Shown here one piece after another: positions 32,451 to 41,580 of a stretch of 64,000 bases of DNA. Positions within the stretch are counted from its first letter, which is position 1. Every line of letters starts with the position of its first letter. The position numbers and the translations under genes are program-made. Location of the stretch: positions 1 to 64,000 of the forward strand of contig JACRIZ010000043.1 in NCBI GenBank assembly GCA_016235765.1. Reading direction: 5' to 3'. The stretch is from Rhodocyclales bacterium (lineage in GTDB: Bacteria; Pseudomonadota; Gammaproteobacteria; Burkholderiales; Rhodocyclaceae). The notes beneath the pieces were generated by a model that was not told where the DNA came from, searched no databases, and saw only the letters and a list, made by a program, of their open reading frames with translations.

Positions 32451-32470
32451 TTTCGGGATTTCAACCGAAA
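32451..32470. promoter_or_regulatory. Inverted repeat upstream of the signalling operon
   Basis: TTTCGG (32451-32456) and CCGAAA (32465-32470) form a 6-base dyad with an 8-base centre, followed at 32477-32490 by GGGG-AATTGA-CCCC. Both lie in the divergent gap between the HD-GYP gene and a small gene; they may be operator sites. No clear sigma70 or sigma54 promoter was found here. Confidence 0.3.
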
Positions 32471-32556
32471 CTAGAGGGGGAATTGACCCCATTCTTCCGC
32501 TTAACCGCTGCCGGCCGCGAGCGCAGGATAGGCACCACTCAGTCTAGGAGGTGCCT

Positions 32557-32775
32557 GTGATCATAGAGTCCGTGGAGTTGATTGCCCTGCCCAATGCGCC
32601 GGCGTACCAGAGCAAGATCTACCGAGCCCATCTCGATACGGGCGAGGATGTCGATCTCTTTCAGCAGCACTGGGACGTGCCGTTGCCGCCCGAGTCCCTG
32701 GTCGGCCTGACGCCGGAGGAGGCGCGCCGGAAGCGGACACAAAGAATGCTGGCGGTGGCCGAAGGCCACCACTGA
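32557..32775 (+). CDS. Small hypothetical protein
   Basis: 72 residues, not recognised. The start is a GTG at 32557 with a perfect AGGAGG (32546-32551) five bases upstream, which argues that it is truly translated. It has a beta-rich first half (IIESVELIALP, KIYRAHLDTG) and a helical, basic tail (LTPEEARRKRTQRML). It has no membrane segment or signal. It is divergent from the signalling operon and convergent with the Gly/Pro-rich protein gene. Confidence 0.62.
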   Translation: MIIESVELIALPNAPAYQSKIYRAHLDTGEDVDLFQQHWDVPLPPESLVGLTPEEARRKRTQRMLAVAEGHH

Positions 32776-32793
32776 CCGTCGGCCGGCCCGGTA

Positions 32794-33156
32794 TTACGGC
32801 TGCGGCTTGTTCGGATTGCCGCCGCCGCCCGGACGGGGGCGGCGCTTGCCGCCGCCGCTCTTGGGCGGATGCTTCTTCTGCTGGAACTGCCTGCCACTGC
32901 CACCGCCGCCGACCGGCTTGTCGGACGAGCCGGGCTGTTGTCCGGGGCTGACGCGGTTGCCCGGCGCCAACTGGATTTCCAGTTCATTGATTTCGTCCCA
33001 CTGGGCATCGGATCGGTCGCGTTCCGGTACCGACAGCAGCTCGCGCAGGCGCCGCCGGGGGTCGAAGGTCGGGGTGGCCGGCTGCGGAGCGGGCGCGGCT
33101 GGCGCGGCCTCCTGGGCGGGCTGTGAATTCTCGGGCGTATCGGATTCCGTACTCAT
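32794..33156 (-). CDS. Small basic Pro/Gly-rich hypothetical protein
   Basis: 120 residues. An acidic, Pro/Ala-rich N terminus is followed by a short conserved-looking helix (DPRRRLRELLSVPERDRSD, WDEINELEIQL at ~38-70) and a disordered basic tail rich in Gly, Lys, Arg and Pro (SGGGKRRPRPGGGG). Such tails often bind RNA or DNA; nothing more can be said. It follows uup after 29 bases on the same strand and may be co-transcribed with it. Confidence 0.6.
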   Translation of the reverse strand: MSTESDTPENSQPAQEAAPAAPAPQPATPTFDPRRRLRELLSVPERDRSDAQWDEINELEIQLAPGNRVSPGQQPGSSDKPVGGGGSGRQFQQKKHPPKSGGGKRRPRPGGGGNPNKPQP

Positions 33157-33185
33157 GGCAGTGATTATAACCGCAGCAGCGCGGG

Positions 33186-35087
<1,902 letters not shown>

Positions 35088-35130
35088 GGCGGGAATTTGT
35101 TAGGATTCTAATCGAGGGAGGTGTGCCGCC

Positions 35131-35412
35131 ATGAGCAGCAAGCACGCGAATCTGTTGCGCAGCATCTTCAGCGATCCGATCAGCGCCAACATCCACTGGC
35201 GGGAAGTCGAATCCTTGCTCCATCACCTTGGCGCGACGGTTGACGCCGCCCATGGCGCGCGCTTCCACGTCAAGCTCAATCGTGCCGAGATCTACCTGCA
35301 TCACCCGCATCACAGCAATGTCTGCGACCGCAACCTGATCAAGCAGTTGCGCGAGTTCCTGGCTCACGCCGGCGTCAGCGTATCGAGCTACGAGGCGTCC
35401 GACCGCGGCTGA
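35131..35412 (+). CDS. HicA-like toxin-family protein, no HicB partner
   Basis: 93 residues with the double-stranded-RNA-binding-like HicA fold pattern: IHWREVESLLHHLGATVD, then ARFHVKLNRAEIYLHHPHHS and a C-terminal helix LIKQLREFLAHAGV. The usual catalytic GSH triplet is not present in that form; GARFHV takes its place. HicA toxins are mRNA interferases neutralised by HicB, but the next gene is convergent and unrelated, so this is an orphan. The ATG follows GGAGGTG. It may be a domesticated, non-toxic relative. Confidence 0.75.
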   Translation: MSSKHANLLRSIFSDPISANIHWREVESLLHHLGATVDAAHGARFHVKLNRAEIYLHHPHHSNVCDRNLIKQLREFLAHAGVSVSSYEASDRG

Positions 35413-35426
35413 CTCTTGTCAGCCGC
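35405..35426. terminator. Shared hairpin between convergent hicA-like and tolA/tonB-like genes
   Basis: Perfect 8-base stem GCGGCTGA / TCAGCCGC with a 6-base loop. The left arm contains the TGA stop of the HicA-like gene and the right arm the stop of the TonB/TolA-like gene, so it probably blocks transcription in both directions. It lacks a long T run. Confidence 0.5.
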
Positions 35427-37533
35427 CGCCCATGAACAGTCTGACCGCGCGGTTGAAGCTCCAGACCGCCGGAATCTCGATCACGTCGTATTCGGCCGCC
35501 AGTTCGCGCGGAAAGCGGTTGTAGGGCGCCAGCATCATGATGATCTGGCGGACCGCGTTGTCGATTTCCGGGACGCCGCTGGAGCGTTCGAAGGTGATGC
35601 TTTCCACCTGGCCGTCGGCGCGTAGCGCCACCGTGACCAGGGGATTCTGGTAGGGGCCGGACTTGGCCTTCTCCAGCACCTCGAAGGGCGCCCGCAGGCT
35701 GACGTTGCGACGCCAGACTTCGGCGAAGATCATCAGTTGTTCGTCCTGGTCGGCACGCCCGATTACGGTCTTGCGGCGCGAACTGCTCGATTGGCTGGGC
35801 GGTACCGGCAGGCTGGCCTGTTTCTTCTCCCGCGCCGCCTGTTCGGCCCGCTGCCTTTCCAGCGCGGCTGCTTGCTGGCGGGCGCGTTCCTCTGCGATAC
35901 GACGGGCTTCCGCTTCGGCTGCCATGCGGCGCTCCTCGGCTTCCCTGGCCTGGCGCAGGGCATCCTGGCGGGCGCGTTCCTCGGCAATGCGGCGCGCTTC
36001 CGCCTCTGCGGCCCGACGCGCTTCGGCCTCGGCGATACGGCGTGCCTCCGCCTCGGCCGCCCGGCGGGCCGCTTCGGCTTCGGCCAGCCGCCGCTCCTCC
36101 GCTTCCTGTGCGAGCCGGCGTTCCTCGGCTTCGCGGGCCTGGCGGATCGCTTCCTGGCGCTGCGCCTCCTTGCGCAATGCCTCCTGGCGCGCCTGCTCGT
36201 CGGCGATTCGGCGGAGCTCGGCCTCTGCGGCGGCGCGTTGGCGCGCCTCGGCAACGGCGGCGAGGCGACGTTCCTCGGCTTCCTGTGCCAGGCGGCGTTC
36301 TTCGGCCTCGCGGGCCTGCCGTGCGGCTTCCTGACGTTGGGCTTCCTTGCGCAATGCCTCCTGTCGCGCCTGCTCGTCGGCGATGCGGCGGGCTTCCGCT
36401 TCCGCCGCGGCGCGCTGGCGTGCTTCGGCTACGGCAGCCAGCCGGCGCTCCTCGGCTTCCTGGGCCAAGCGTCGTTCCTCGGCCTCGCGGGCCTGCCGGA
36501 CTGCTTCCTGGCGCTGGGCTTCCTTGCGCAGCGCCTCCTGCCGGGCTTGTTCGTCGGCGGCGTGGCGAGCCGCGGCCTCCTGGGCGAGCCGCCGCTCTTC
36601 CGCCTCACGGGCCTGTTGCAATGCCTCCTGGCGCAGCGTTTCCTGCCGGGCGGCCTCAAGCCTGGCCGCCTCGCGGCGCACGAACTCCTGGCGCTCGGCA
36701 TCCCGACGCAGGATTTCCTTGCGCGCTGCCTCGTCGGCGATGCGCTGGGCCTCCGCCTCGGCGGCCAGCCGTCTGGCTTCCGCAGCGGCGCGCCTTTCGG
36801 CTTCGAGAACCGCACGCCTCTCGACCTCGGCTTCCGCCGCCAGGCGGCGCTCTTCAGCCTCCTTGGCGAGCTTGCGCTCGGTGGCTTCGCGCGCCAGGCG
36901 TTCGGTTTCCTGGCGCTGCAGTTCCTTGGCCGCGGCTTCGGCGGCGGCGAGCTCGGCCGCGCGCTGCTTGGCCAACTCGCGCTGCCTGGTCAGTTCCTGC
37001 TGGCGTTTCTCCTCTTCCAGCGCGGCCTTTTTCTGCGCCTCGGCGGCCGCGTCGATCTTCTTCTCGGCCACCGGTTCCGGCTTGGGCGCCGGCGGCACCG
37101 CCGCCGTGATGGCGGAAGGCGCGGCCGCGACCACGGGCGCCGGAGCGGGGATGGGCGGCGCAGCGATCGGCGCTTCGGCGAGGCTGGGCGGCGCGACGGG
37201 CGCCGGCGGCTTGGGCTTCTTCGGGCGTTCGGCGCGGACCCGGCGTTCCGCCTTCGGCAGGGGCTTCTTGGCGGTCTTCGCCGCCGCGGGCGCCGGCGCC
37301 AGGACGACGTCGACTGTCGGGGCGCGGCGCAGTTGCCAGGGCAGGGTCAGTTCGGGCATGCCCAGGCCGGGCGCATCGAATTGCATGGCGAGCAGCAACA
37401 GGTGGATCGCCAGGGACGCGACGAGCGAGCGCGTGAAGCGGACACGGTCGCTCCGCCGCCATCCCCGCGGCCAGGGGATGAGGCCAGGCTTTGGGGCGCG
37501 TCTGCGTTGCGGCGCTACCTTAACTGTCGTCAT
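35419..37533 (-). CDS. TolA/TonB-like periplasm-spanning protein with long charged repeat
   Basis: About 704 residues. One N-terminal membrane segment (SLVASLAIHLLLLAMQF, ~38-55), a Pro/Ala/Lys-rich stretch (~70-165), a very long helical Ala/Arg/Glu-rich domain (~165-590) that includes three near-identical 59-residue tandem repeats, and a C-terminal TonB/TolA-like domain (~610-700; NPLVTVALRADGQVESITF, ERSSGVPEIDNAVRQII). The plan matches TolA or TonB: inner-membrane anchor, periplasmic rod, outer-membrane contact domain. No tolQR/exbBD neighbours are present. The rod is much longer than in E. coli TolA (421 residues in all). The ATG at 37533 is preferred over 37608. Confidence 0.83.
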   Translation of the reverse strand: MTTVKVAPQRRRAPKPGLIPWPRGWRRSDRVRFTRSLVASLAIHLLLLAMQFDAPGLGMPELTLPWQLRRAPTVDVVLAPAPAAAKTAKKPLPKAERRVRAERPKKPKPPAPVAPPSLAEAPIAAPPIPAPAPVVAAAPSAITAAVPPAPKPEPVAEKKIDAAAEAQKKAALEEEKRQQELTRQRELAKQRAAELAAAEAAAKELQRQETERLAREATERKLAKEAEERRLAAEAEVERRAVLEAERRAAAEARRLAAEAEAQRIADEAARKEILRRDAERQEFVRREAARLEAARQETLRQEALQQAREAEERRLAQEAAARHAADEQARQEALRKEAQRQEAVRQAREAEERRLAQEAEERRLAAVAEARQRAAAEAEARRIADEQARQEALRKEAQRQEAARQAREAEERRLAQEAEERRLAAVAEARQRAAAEAELRRIADEQARQEALRKEAQRQEAIRQAREAEERRLAQEAEERRLAEAEAARRAAEAEARRIAEAEARRAAEAEARRIAEERARQDALRQAREAEERRMAAEAEARRIAEERARQQAAALERQRAEQAAREKKQASLPVPPSQSSSSRRKTVIGRADQDEQLMIFAEVWRRNVSLRAPFEVLEKAKSGPYQNPLVTVALRADGQVESITFERSSGVPEIDNAVRQIIMMLAPYNRFPRELAAEYDVIEIPAVWSFNRAVRLFMGGG
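36060..36590 (-). repeat. Three 177-bp tandem repeats in the TolA/TonB-like rod
   Basis: The sequence GC(C/T)TG(C/T)TCGTCGGCG recurs at 36191, 36368 and 36545, spacing exactly 177 bases (59 codons). The units share ADEQARQEALRKEAQRQEA followed by EAEERRLAQEAEERRLA. The limits given are approximate; units are near-identical in protein but differ by several silent changes. Confidence 0.75.
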
Positions 37534-37693
37534 CTGGGAAACCGTCGCCCATGACCCCCCGGTCGGCTCTGGTAAAGGAAAAAGAGGCCGATTGTAACTG
37601 GAGGACATTGTTCTTTACTTAAGTCGTCTTTTGGCGTCGGCCTGAAGCGGGACCTTGTTCGTCCGTCATCCCGTGCACCGCTACAATTGAGGC

Positions 37694-39016
37694 ATGGCTC
37701 ACACCCGCCGCGATTTTCTCGTCAGCCTGGCAGCCTTGGCGATGGCCGGCAGCGGTCGCGGCGAGTTGCCAGGCGGACCGCTTATCGCCATTCCGTCGGC
37801 GTTGCTGTTGCCCAGGCCCAAGGGGCAGCGCGTCGTGGTGGTCGGGGGAGGGTGGGGCGGATTGTCCTGTGCACGCCAGTTGCGCAGGCTCGCCCCCGAT
37901 CTCGACGTGGTGCTGCTCGAAAGAAGCCCGGCGTTCTGGTCTTGTCCGCTGAGCAACAAATGGCTTGCCGGTCTCGTCGATACCCGCTTGCTGGTTCATG
38001 AGTACGCCGCTGCAGCGCGCGCCTACGGGTACACCTTCGTTCAGACCGAGGTCCGTGCCATCGACCGCGATCGCCGGATCGTCGTCACCGACGGCGGCAC
38101 GGTCGACTACGACTGGCTGGTTCTCGCCGTCGGCATCCGCCAGGACTACGACGCATGGTTCGGCAACGATCGCAGTGCCATCGATTACGCCAGGTCCCAT
38201 TTCCCGAGCGCATGGCAGTCCGGCAGCGAAGCGGCGGTGCTCAAGCGCAAGGTCGAGCGCTTTGCCGGTGGCGACTTCCTGATGAACGTGCCGCCGATGC
38301 CTTATCGTTGTCCGCCCGCTCCCTACGAACGCGCCAGCCTGATTGCGTGGCTGCTCAAGTCGCGGAAAATCAAGGGCAGGCTGATCGTGCTCGACCCCAA
38401 CCCGGTTTCGCCGACCTTCCGGCGCGTTTTCACGGAACGCTACAAGGACTGGATCGTCTATGTCCCGGATGCGCGGGTGACGGCCGTGGATCCCTTCAAC
38501 AGGAAGGTGAGCACCGAGTTCGACGAGTATCGCTTCGACGAAGCCATCCTGATGCCACCCCAGCAAGCCGGCGAACTGGTCTGGCAGGCCGGGTTGATCG
38601 GTCGGGATTCGGACGGCCGGCCGACCGGCTGGGCGGCCCAGGATCCGATGCGTTTCAATGCCAACGCCGATGAGCGGGTATTCCTGGTCGGCGATGCGCT
38701 CGGGCCGGTGTCGCCGCTGTTCGGCCACTATCCGAAAAGCGGCCATGCGGCGAGCCGCCAGGGGCGCATCGCGGCCGGTGTAATTGCGGCTCGTGCCAAG
38801 GGTGCCGAGCTGCCGCGCGACTTGCCGGAGAGCGTTTGCTTCGTGTTTCCCGACTTCGAGCCGCAGGAGATGATACGCATCGAATCGCGCTATCGCGTTC
38901 GCGGCGATGGATTGATCGAGCAGGCCACGAAACAGCTTCTCGATCCCAACCCGCGTGGCGAAGACCTCCAGTGGGCAACGTCGATGTTCGCCAACTTCCT
39001 GGACTACAAGGGCTGA
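37694..39016 (+). CDS. FccB-like sulfide dehydrogenase flavoprotein
   Basis: 440 residues of the FAD-binding flavocytochrome c sulfide dehydrogenase family. A twin-arginine signal (HTRRDFLVSLAAL) targets it to the periplasm; the FAD fold GxGxxG appears as VVVVGGGWGGLSCA (~47-60). The redox cysteines match FccB: Cys84 in FWSCPLSNKW and Cys206 in PMPYRCPPAPYERAS. The C-terminal half has the FCSD conserved SPLFGHYPKSGHAASRQG block. FccB works with a cytochrome c subunit FccA, which is not adjacent. It could oxidise sulfide or another sulfur compound. The downstream genes are convergent. Confidence 0.85.
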   Translation: MAHTRRDFLVSLAALAMAGSGRGELPGGPLIAIPSALLLPRPKGQRVVVVGGGWGGLSCARQLRRLAPDLDVVLLERSPAFWSCPLSNKWLAGLVDTRLLVHEYAAAARAYGYTFVQTEVRAIDRDRRIVVTDGGTVDYDWLVLAVGIRQDYDAWFGNDRSAIDYARSHFPSAWQSGSEAAVLKRKVERFAGGDFLMNVPPMPYRCPPAPYERASLIAWLLKSRKIKGRLIVLDPNPVSPTFRRVFTERYKDWIVYVPDARVTAVDPFNRKVSTEFDEYRFDEAILMPPQQAGELVWQAGLIGRDSDGRPTGWAAQDPMRFNANADERVFLVGDALGPVSPLFGHYPKSGHAASRQGRIAAGVIAARAKGAELPRDLPESVCFVFPDFEPQEMIRIESRYRVRGDGLIEQATKQLLDPNPRGEDLQWATSMFANFLDYKG

Positions 39017-39019
39017 GTC

Positions 39020-39517
39020 CTAGTGCCTGGCCCAGACTCGCGTATTGCCGTTCTTCTCGACCAGCAGCGTGTTGTAGAGCTCGCGGCGCACAACGGGTTC
39101 GGTGGCGCCTTCGGTATCGAGGATGGTGCAGCCCCGCTCGCAGAAGGGCGACGACCTGTCGAAGCCCGGCGCGCCGCGCGGCAGGCCCGGAACCGCCAGG
39201 CCCAGGGCACGGGGTTTCTCCTGCAGCAGTTGCTTGATGTCGTCGGCCGGTACGTGGCCCTCGACAAAGTAGCCCCCCACCACCGCGGTCAGGGTCGACT
39301 CCAATTCGACCGGCACCTTCAGCCGCCGTTTCAGGGCGGCCATGTCGTCAACGCCATGAAAACTGGCGGTAAAGCCGTTCTCCCGCAGGTGTTCGGTCCA
39401 GTCGATGCAGGACAGGCACACCGTCGGTCCGTAGACTTCAACCGGCGGCAGCGCTTCGCCCGCACTGGCGCCGGCTGCCAGCACCAGGCCGCTCCAGAGC
39501 AGGGCGCGTCTCAGCAT
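39020..39517 (-). CDS. Secreted DUF411-like protein
   Basis: 165 residues with a signal peptide (LLWSGLVLAAGASAGEA) and the DUF411 pattern: a cysteine motif near the N terminus (TVCLSCIDW, C-x2-C at ~34/37), NGFTASFHGVDDM, GGYFVEGHVPADDIKQLLQ and AVPGLPRGAPG. Typical DUF411 proteins have a CxCC motif and are linked to copper; here one cysteine and the CHT motif are missing. It also has a C-terminal extension with CERGC (~131-135). The start overlaps the end of the ankyrin gene by 7 bases. Confidence 0.72.
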   Translation of the reverse strand: MLRRALLWSGLVLAAGASAGEALPPVEVYGPTVCLSCIDWTEHLRENGFTASFHGVDDMAALKRRLKVPVELESTLTAVVGGYFVEGHVPADDIKQLLQEKPRALGLAVPGLPRGAPGFDRSSPFCERGCTILDTEGATEPVVRRELYNTLLVEKNGNTRVWARH

Positions 39518-39999
39518 GGCGTTCCGGCCTTGCAACCCTTCAGTATCCACAGGGAAATCACGCCTGCGACCTCGTTGGCCATGTTCTTTCTGGCCATGGA
39601 CAGCGGGTCGCGGCCGGCGTTGGTCTTCACCGTCGTATCGGCGCCGGCTTCGAGCAGCAGTTGCGCATGCGCGGCGCGCAGCGTGTAGGCGGCCATGTGC
39701 AGCGGCGTGGCGCCGTCGTTATCGCGCGCATTCACGTCGGCGCCCGCCGCAATCAGCACCTTGAGCGCCGAGATGTCCGGATTGGTCGCCGCCAGATGCA
39801 GGGGTGTCGAGCCCAGGCCGGTGCGCGCGTCCCGGTCGGCGGGGGTCGCTGACAGGAGCGCACGAACTTCGGCGCCTGTGCCAATCCGTGCCGCATCGTG
39901 GATCGGTCTGTCGTTGGCACCGAGCGTCTGTGCCCCGGCCTGGATTGGGGAAACGCACAGCCACATCCCGCATGCGAATGAAAGCAAACGCCGCCACAT
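39511..39999 (-). CDS. Secreted ankyrin-repeat protein
   Basis: 162 residues: signal peptide (1-26; FACGMWLCVSPIQAGAQ) then about four ankyrin repeats (DRPIHDAARIG, STPLHLAATNPD, ATPLHMAAYTL, GRDPLSMARKN) with the usual 33-residue spacing. A terminal pair of cysteines (GCKAGTPC) could form a disulfide. Periplasmic ankyrin proteins are sometimes paired with catalase or other redox enzymes; here it is coupled to the DUF411-like gene. Confidence 0.85.
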   Translation of the reverse strand: MWRRLLSFACGMWLCVSPIQAGAQTLGANDRPIHDAARIGTGAEVRALLSATPADRDARTGLGSTPLHLAATNPDISALKVLIAAGADVNARDNDGATPLHMAAYTLRAAHAQLLLEAGADTTVKTNAGRDPLSMARKNMANEVAGVISLWILKGCKAGTPC

Positions 40000-40091
40000 A
40001 GTCGACTCCTTTCGTCGAGTATGGACGACTCGACTTGGGCAGTCAATTCTTCGCGCGGCGGCGGTGGCCCGTTTACCCCGGCGTACGCCTG

Positions 40092-41399
40092 CTAAGGCCT
40101 GTAGCTCGGCAATTCGATGACGTAGGTGTCGACGGTTCCGCCGTTGGTGTTCCAGTCCGAGCCGAAGATCACCCGGGTGCCGCTCGGGCTGATATTGGCG
40201 TGCGGCTCGGCCCAGTAACCGGTCCCTTCCTGCCCCGTGGAACGATGATGGCCGATCCGGCATACGGTGCCGTCGTTGACGTTGGCCAAGGCGACTTCCC
40301 GGTCGAGGAAGCGAGTCCCGGCGGTGGTGCCGGTCATCGACACCGCAACCCATCCCGGGTTCCTGAAGGCATGCGCCGAGATGTGGGTGCCGACGCGCGG
40401 ATACTCCCAGCCGTTCGCTTCGCCGATGACGGTCGTCACCGCGCCCGTATTCAGGTTTTCGACGATCAGGTTGCCGTTCCGGCCGGCCAGGTCGAACTGC
40501 ACCGAGGCCCAGAAATCCTGGCCGTTCGCCATCCTGCCGGTGGCGCCATGTTCCGTGCCGTCGACCGTCATGGCGCGTACCAGCGCATTGTTGGCCGACG
40601 TGTAAACGTTCTGGCCCTGCACGTAGTAGGTTCCCGAAGACGAGATGATGGGGGTGGCGGTCGTTGCGGCGCTGCGTGTCGTGTTGGATCCGAGCTCATA
40701 CAAGATACTGTTGCCCGACGACACGTCGAAGCCGAAGAGATTGGAGGCCCAGTCACCATAGATGGGGTCGCTACCAAAGCTGATCGATTGTGCGAAGGTG
40801 CGTACGGTAGACGACGAGTTCGTACTCGGGTGGTACACCTTCAGGGTACTGCCGCTCGGGTAGTAAAGGGCATCCGGATCGGTGGACGACCAGTAGGCGT
40901 GCTCGATGTCCGCCGGGCTGATGTTGACGTTCCGGATGAAGGCGTAGGTCTTGCCGTGGAGCAGGACATGGCCGGAACCTACGACATACAGCAGCAAGTA
41001 ACTCTCGTCGGCATTCCAGCCGGGCATGGTCGAGTAGACGGGTTTGGCGTAGGTTGCCCCGAACTGGGCGACGACGTCGGTGATGCGTCGCACGGTCGTG
41101 CCGAAGTTCGGGTCGACATAGCTTCCCAGCAAGGCCGGCTTGCCGACGTTGGTCATCGGGTGGGCAAGTTTGTCGGTGATCATGTTTTCGCACAGGCTCG
41201 TCGTGCCGTAGGTCGTGCCCGGGGGCGGAGTCGATGGCGGCGGACTGGATGCGGGGGGCGTCGATCCGGAGTCGGTGCTCGCCGAGGTCGTGCTGGTTCC
41301 GCCGCCGCCGCCACCGCCGCCACAGGCAGCGAGAAGGGCCGCAACCAGGGCGAGAAGCAGGTGTGGCTGCGTGGATTTCCGGGGTTTCGAGTAGGTCAT
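40092..41399 (-). CDS. Lipoprotein with predicted beta-propeller domain
   Basis: About 435 residues. The signal ends in a lipobox LLAAC (Cys26) followed by eight glycines and a Ser/Thr/Pro linker (to ~68), so it is a surface- or outer-membrane-tethered lipoprotein. The remaining ~365 residues show repeated short strands (YWSSTDPDALYYPSG, GNLIVENLNTG, GTGYWAEPHANISPSGTRV) as in TolB/WD40-like propellers. The function is unknown. The ATG at 41399 is chosen over an upstream in-frame start because it directly precedes the signal peptide. Confidence 0.72.
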   Translation of the reverse strand: MTYSKPRKSTQPHLLLALVAALLAACGGGGGGGGTSTTSASTDSGSTPPASSPPPSTPPPGTTYGTTSLCENMITDKLAHPMTNVGKPALLGSYVDPNFGTTVRRITDVVAQFGATYAKPVYSTMPGWNADESYLLLYVVGSGHVLLHGKTYAFIRNVNISPADIEHAYWSSTDPDALYYPSGSTLKVYHPSTNSSSTVRTFAQSISFGSDPIYGDWASNLFGFDVSSGNSILYELGSNTTRSAATTATPIISSSGTYYVQGQNVYTSANNALVRAMTVDGTEHGATGRMANGQDFWASVQFDLAGRNGNLIVENLNTGAVTTVIGEANGWEYPRVGTHISAHAFRNPGWVAVSMTGTTAGTRFLDREVALANVNDGTVCRIGHHRSTGQEGTGYWAEPHANISPSGTRVIFGSDWNTNGGTVDTYVIELPSYRP

Positions 41400-41460
41400 G
41401 TCCGCTTCCAATTCCTTTGGGATGCCCAACTGTAGCTTTATAGCAGCCTTGCGGAACAGA

Positions 41461-41478
41461 TGTCGCAGTGCAGCGACA
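41461..41478. repeat. Short inverted repeat upstream of lipoprotein gene
   Basis: TGTCGC-AGTGCA-GCGACA, a perfect 6-base dyad located 62 bases upstream of the lipoprotein start and downstream of acnB. It may be an operator or add to termination. Confidence 0.3.
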
Positions 41479-41505
41479 CGATACCGGGGAACGGAGCAAA
41501 GAAGA

Positions 41506-41530
41506 CGCCCCAACCTTGTGGGCCGGGGCG
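41506..41530 (-). terminator. Candidate terminator of the mdh-lyase-acnB unit
   Basis: Read on the minus strand: CGCCCC, a 13-base loop, GGGGCG, then TCTTCTTTG. It lies 54 bases after the acnB stop. The T tract is imperfect. Confidence 0.4.
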
Positions 41531-41550
41531 CCGGTGCCGACGGGTGTGTC

Positions 41551-41580
41551 GGCGGGGAAAGTCAGCCGTGGTGGTACGCC
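41551..41580 (+). repeat. Dispersed repeat copy (c), just after acnB
   Basis: GGCGGGG-AAAGTCAGCCGTGG-TGGTACGCC: perfect 14-base core and both ends. It is the one copy lying between genes, three bases beyond the acnB stop codon. Confidence 0.7.

Noticed and set aside
36060..36590. Regularly spaced repeats that might suggest a CRISPR-like array
   Set aside because: Period is 177 bases, units are in-frame coding and no short repeat/spacer structure exists.
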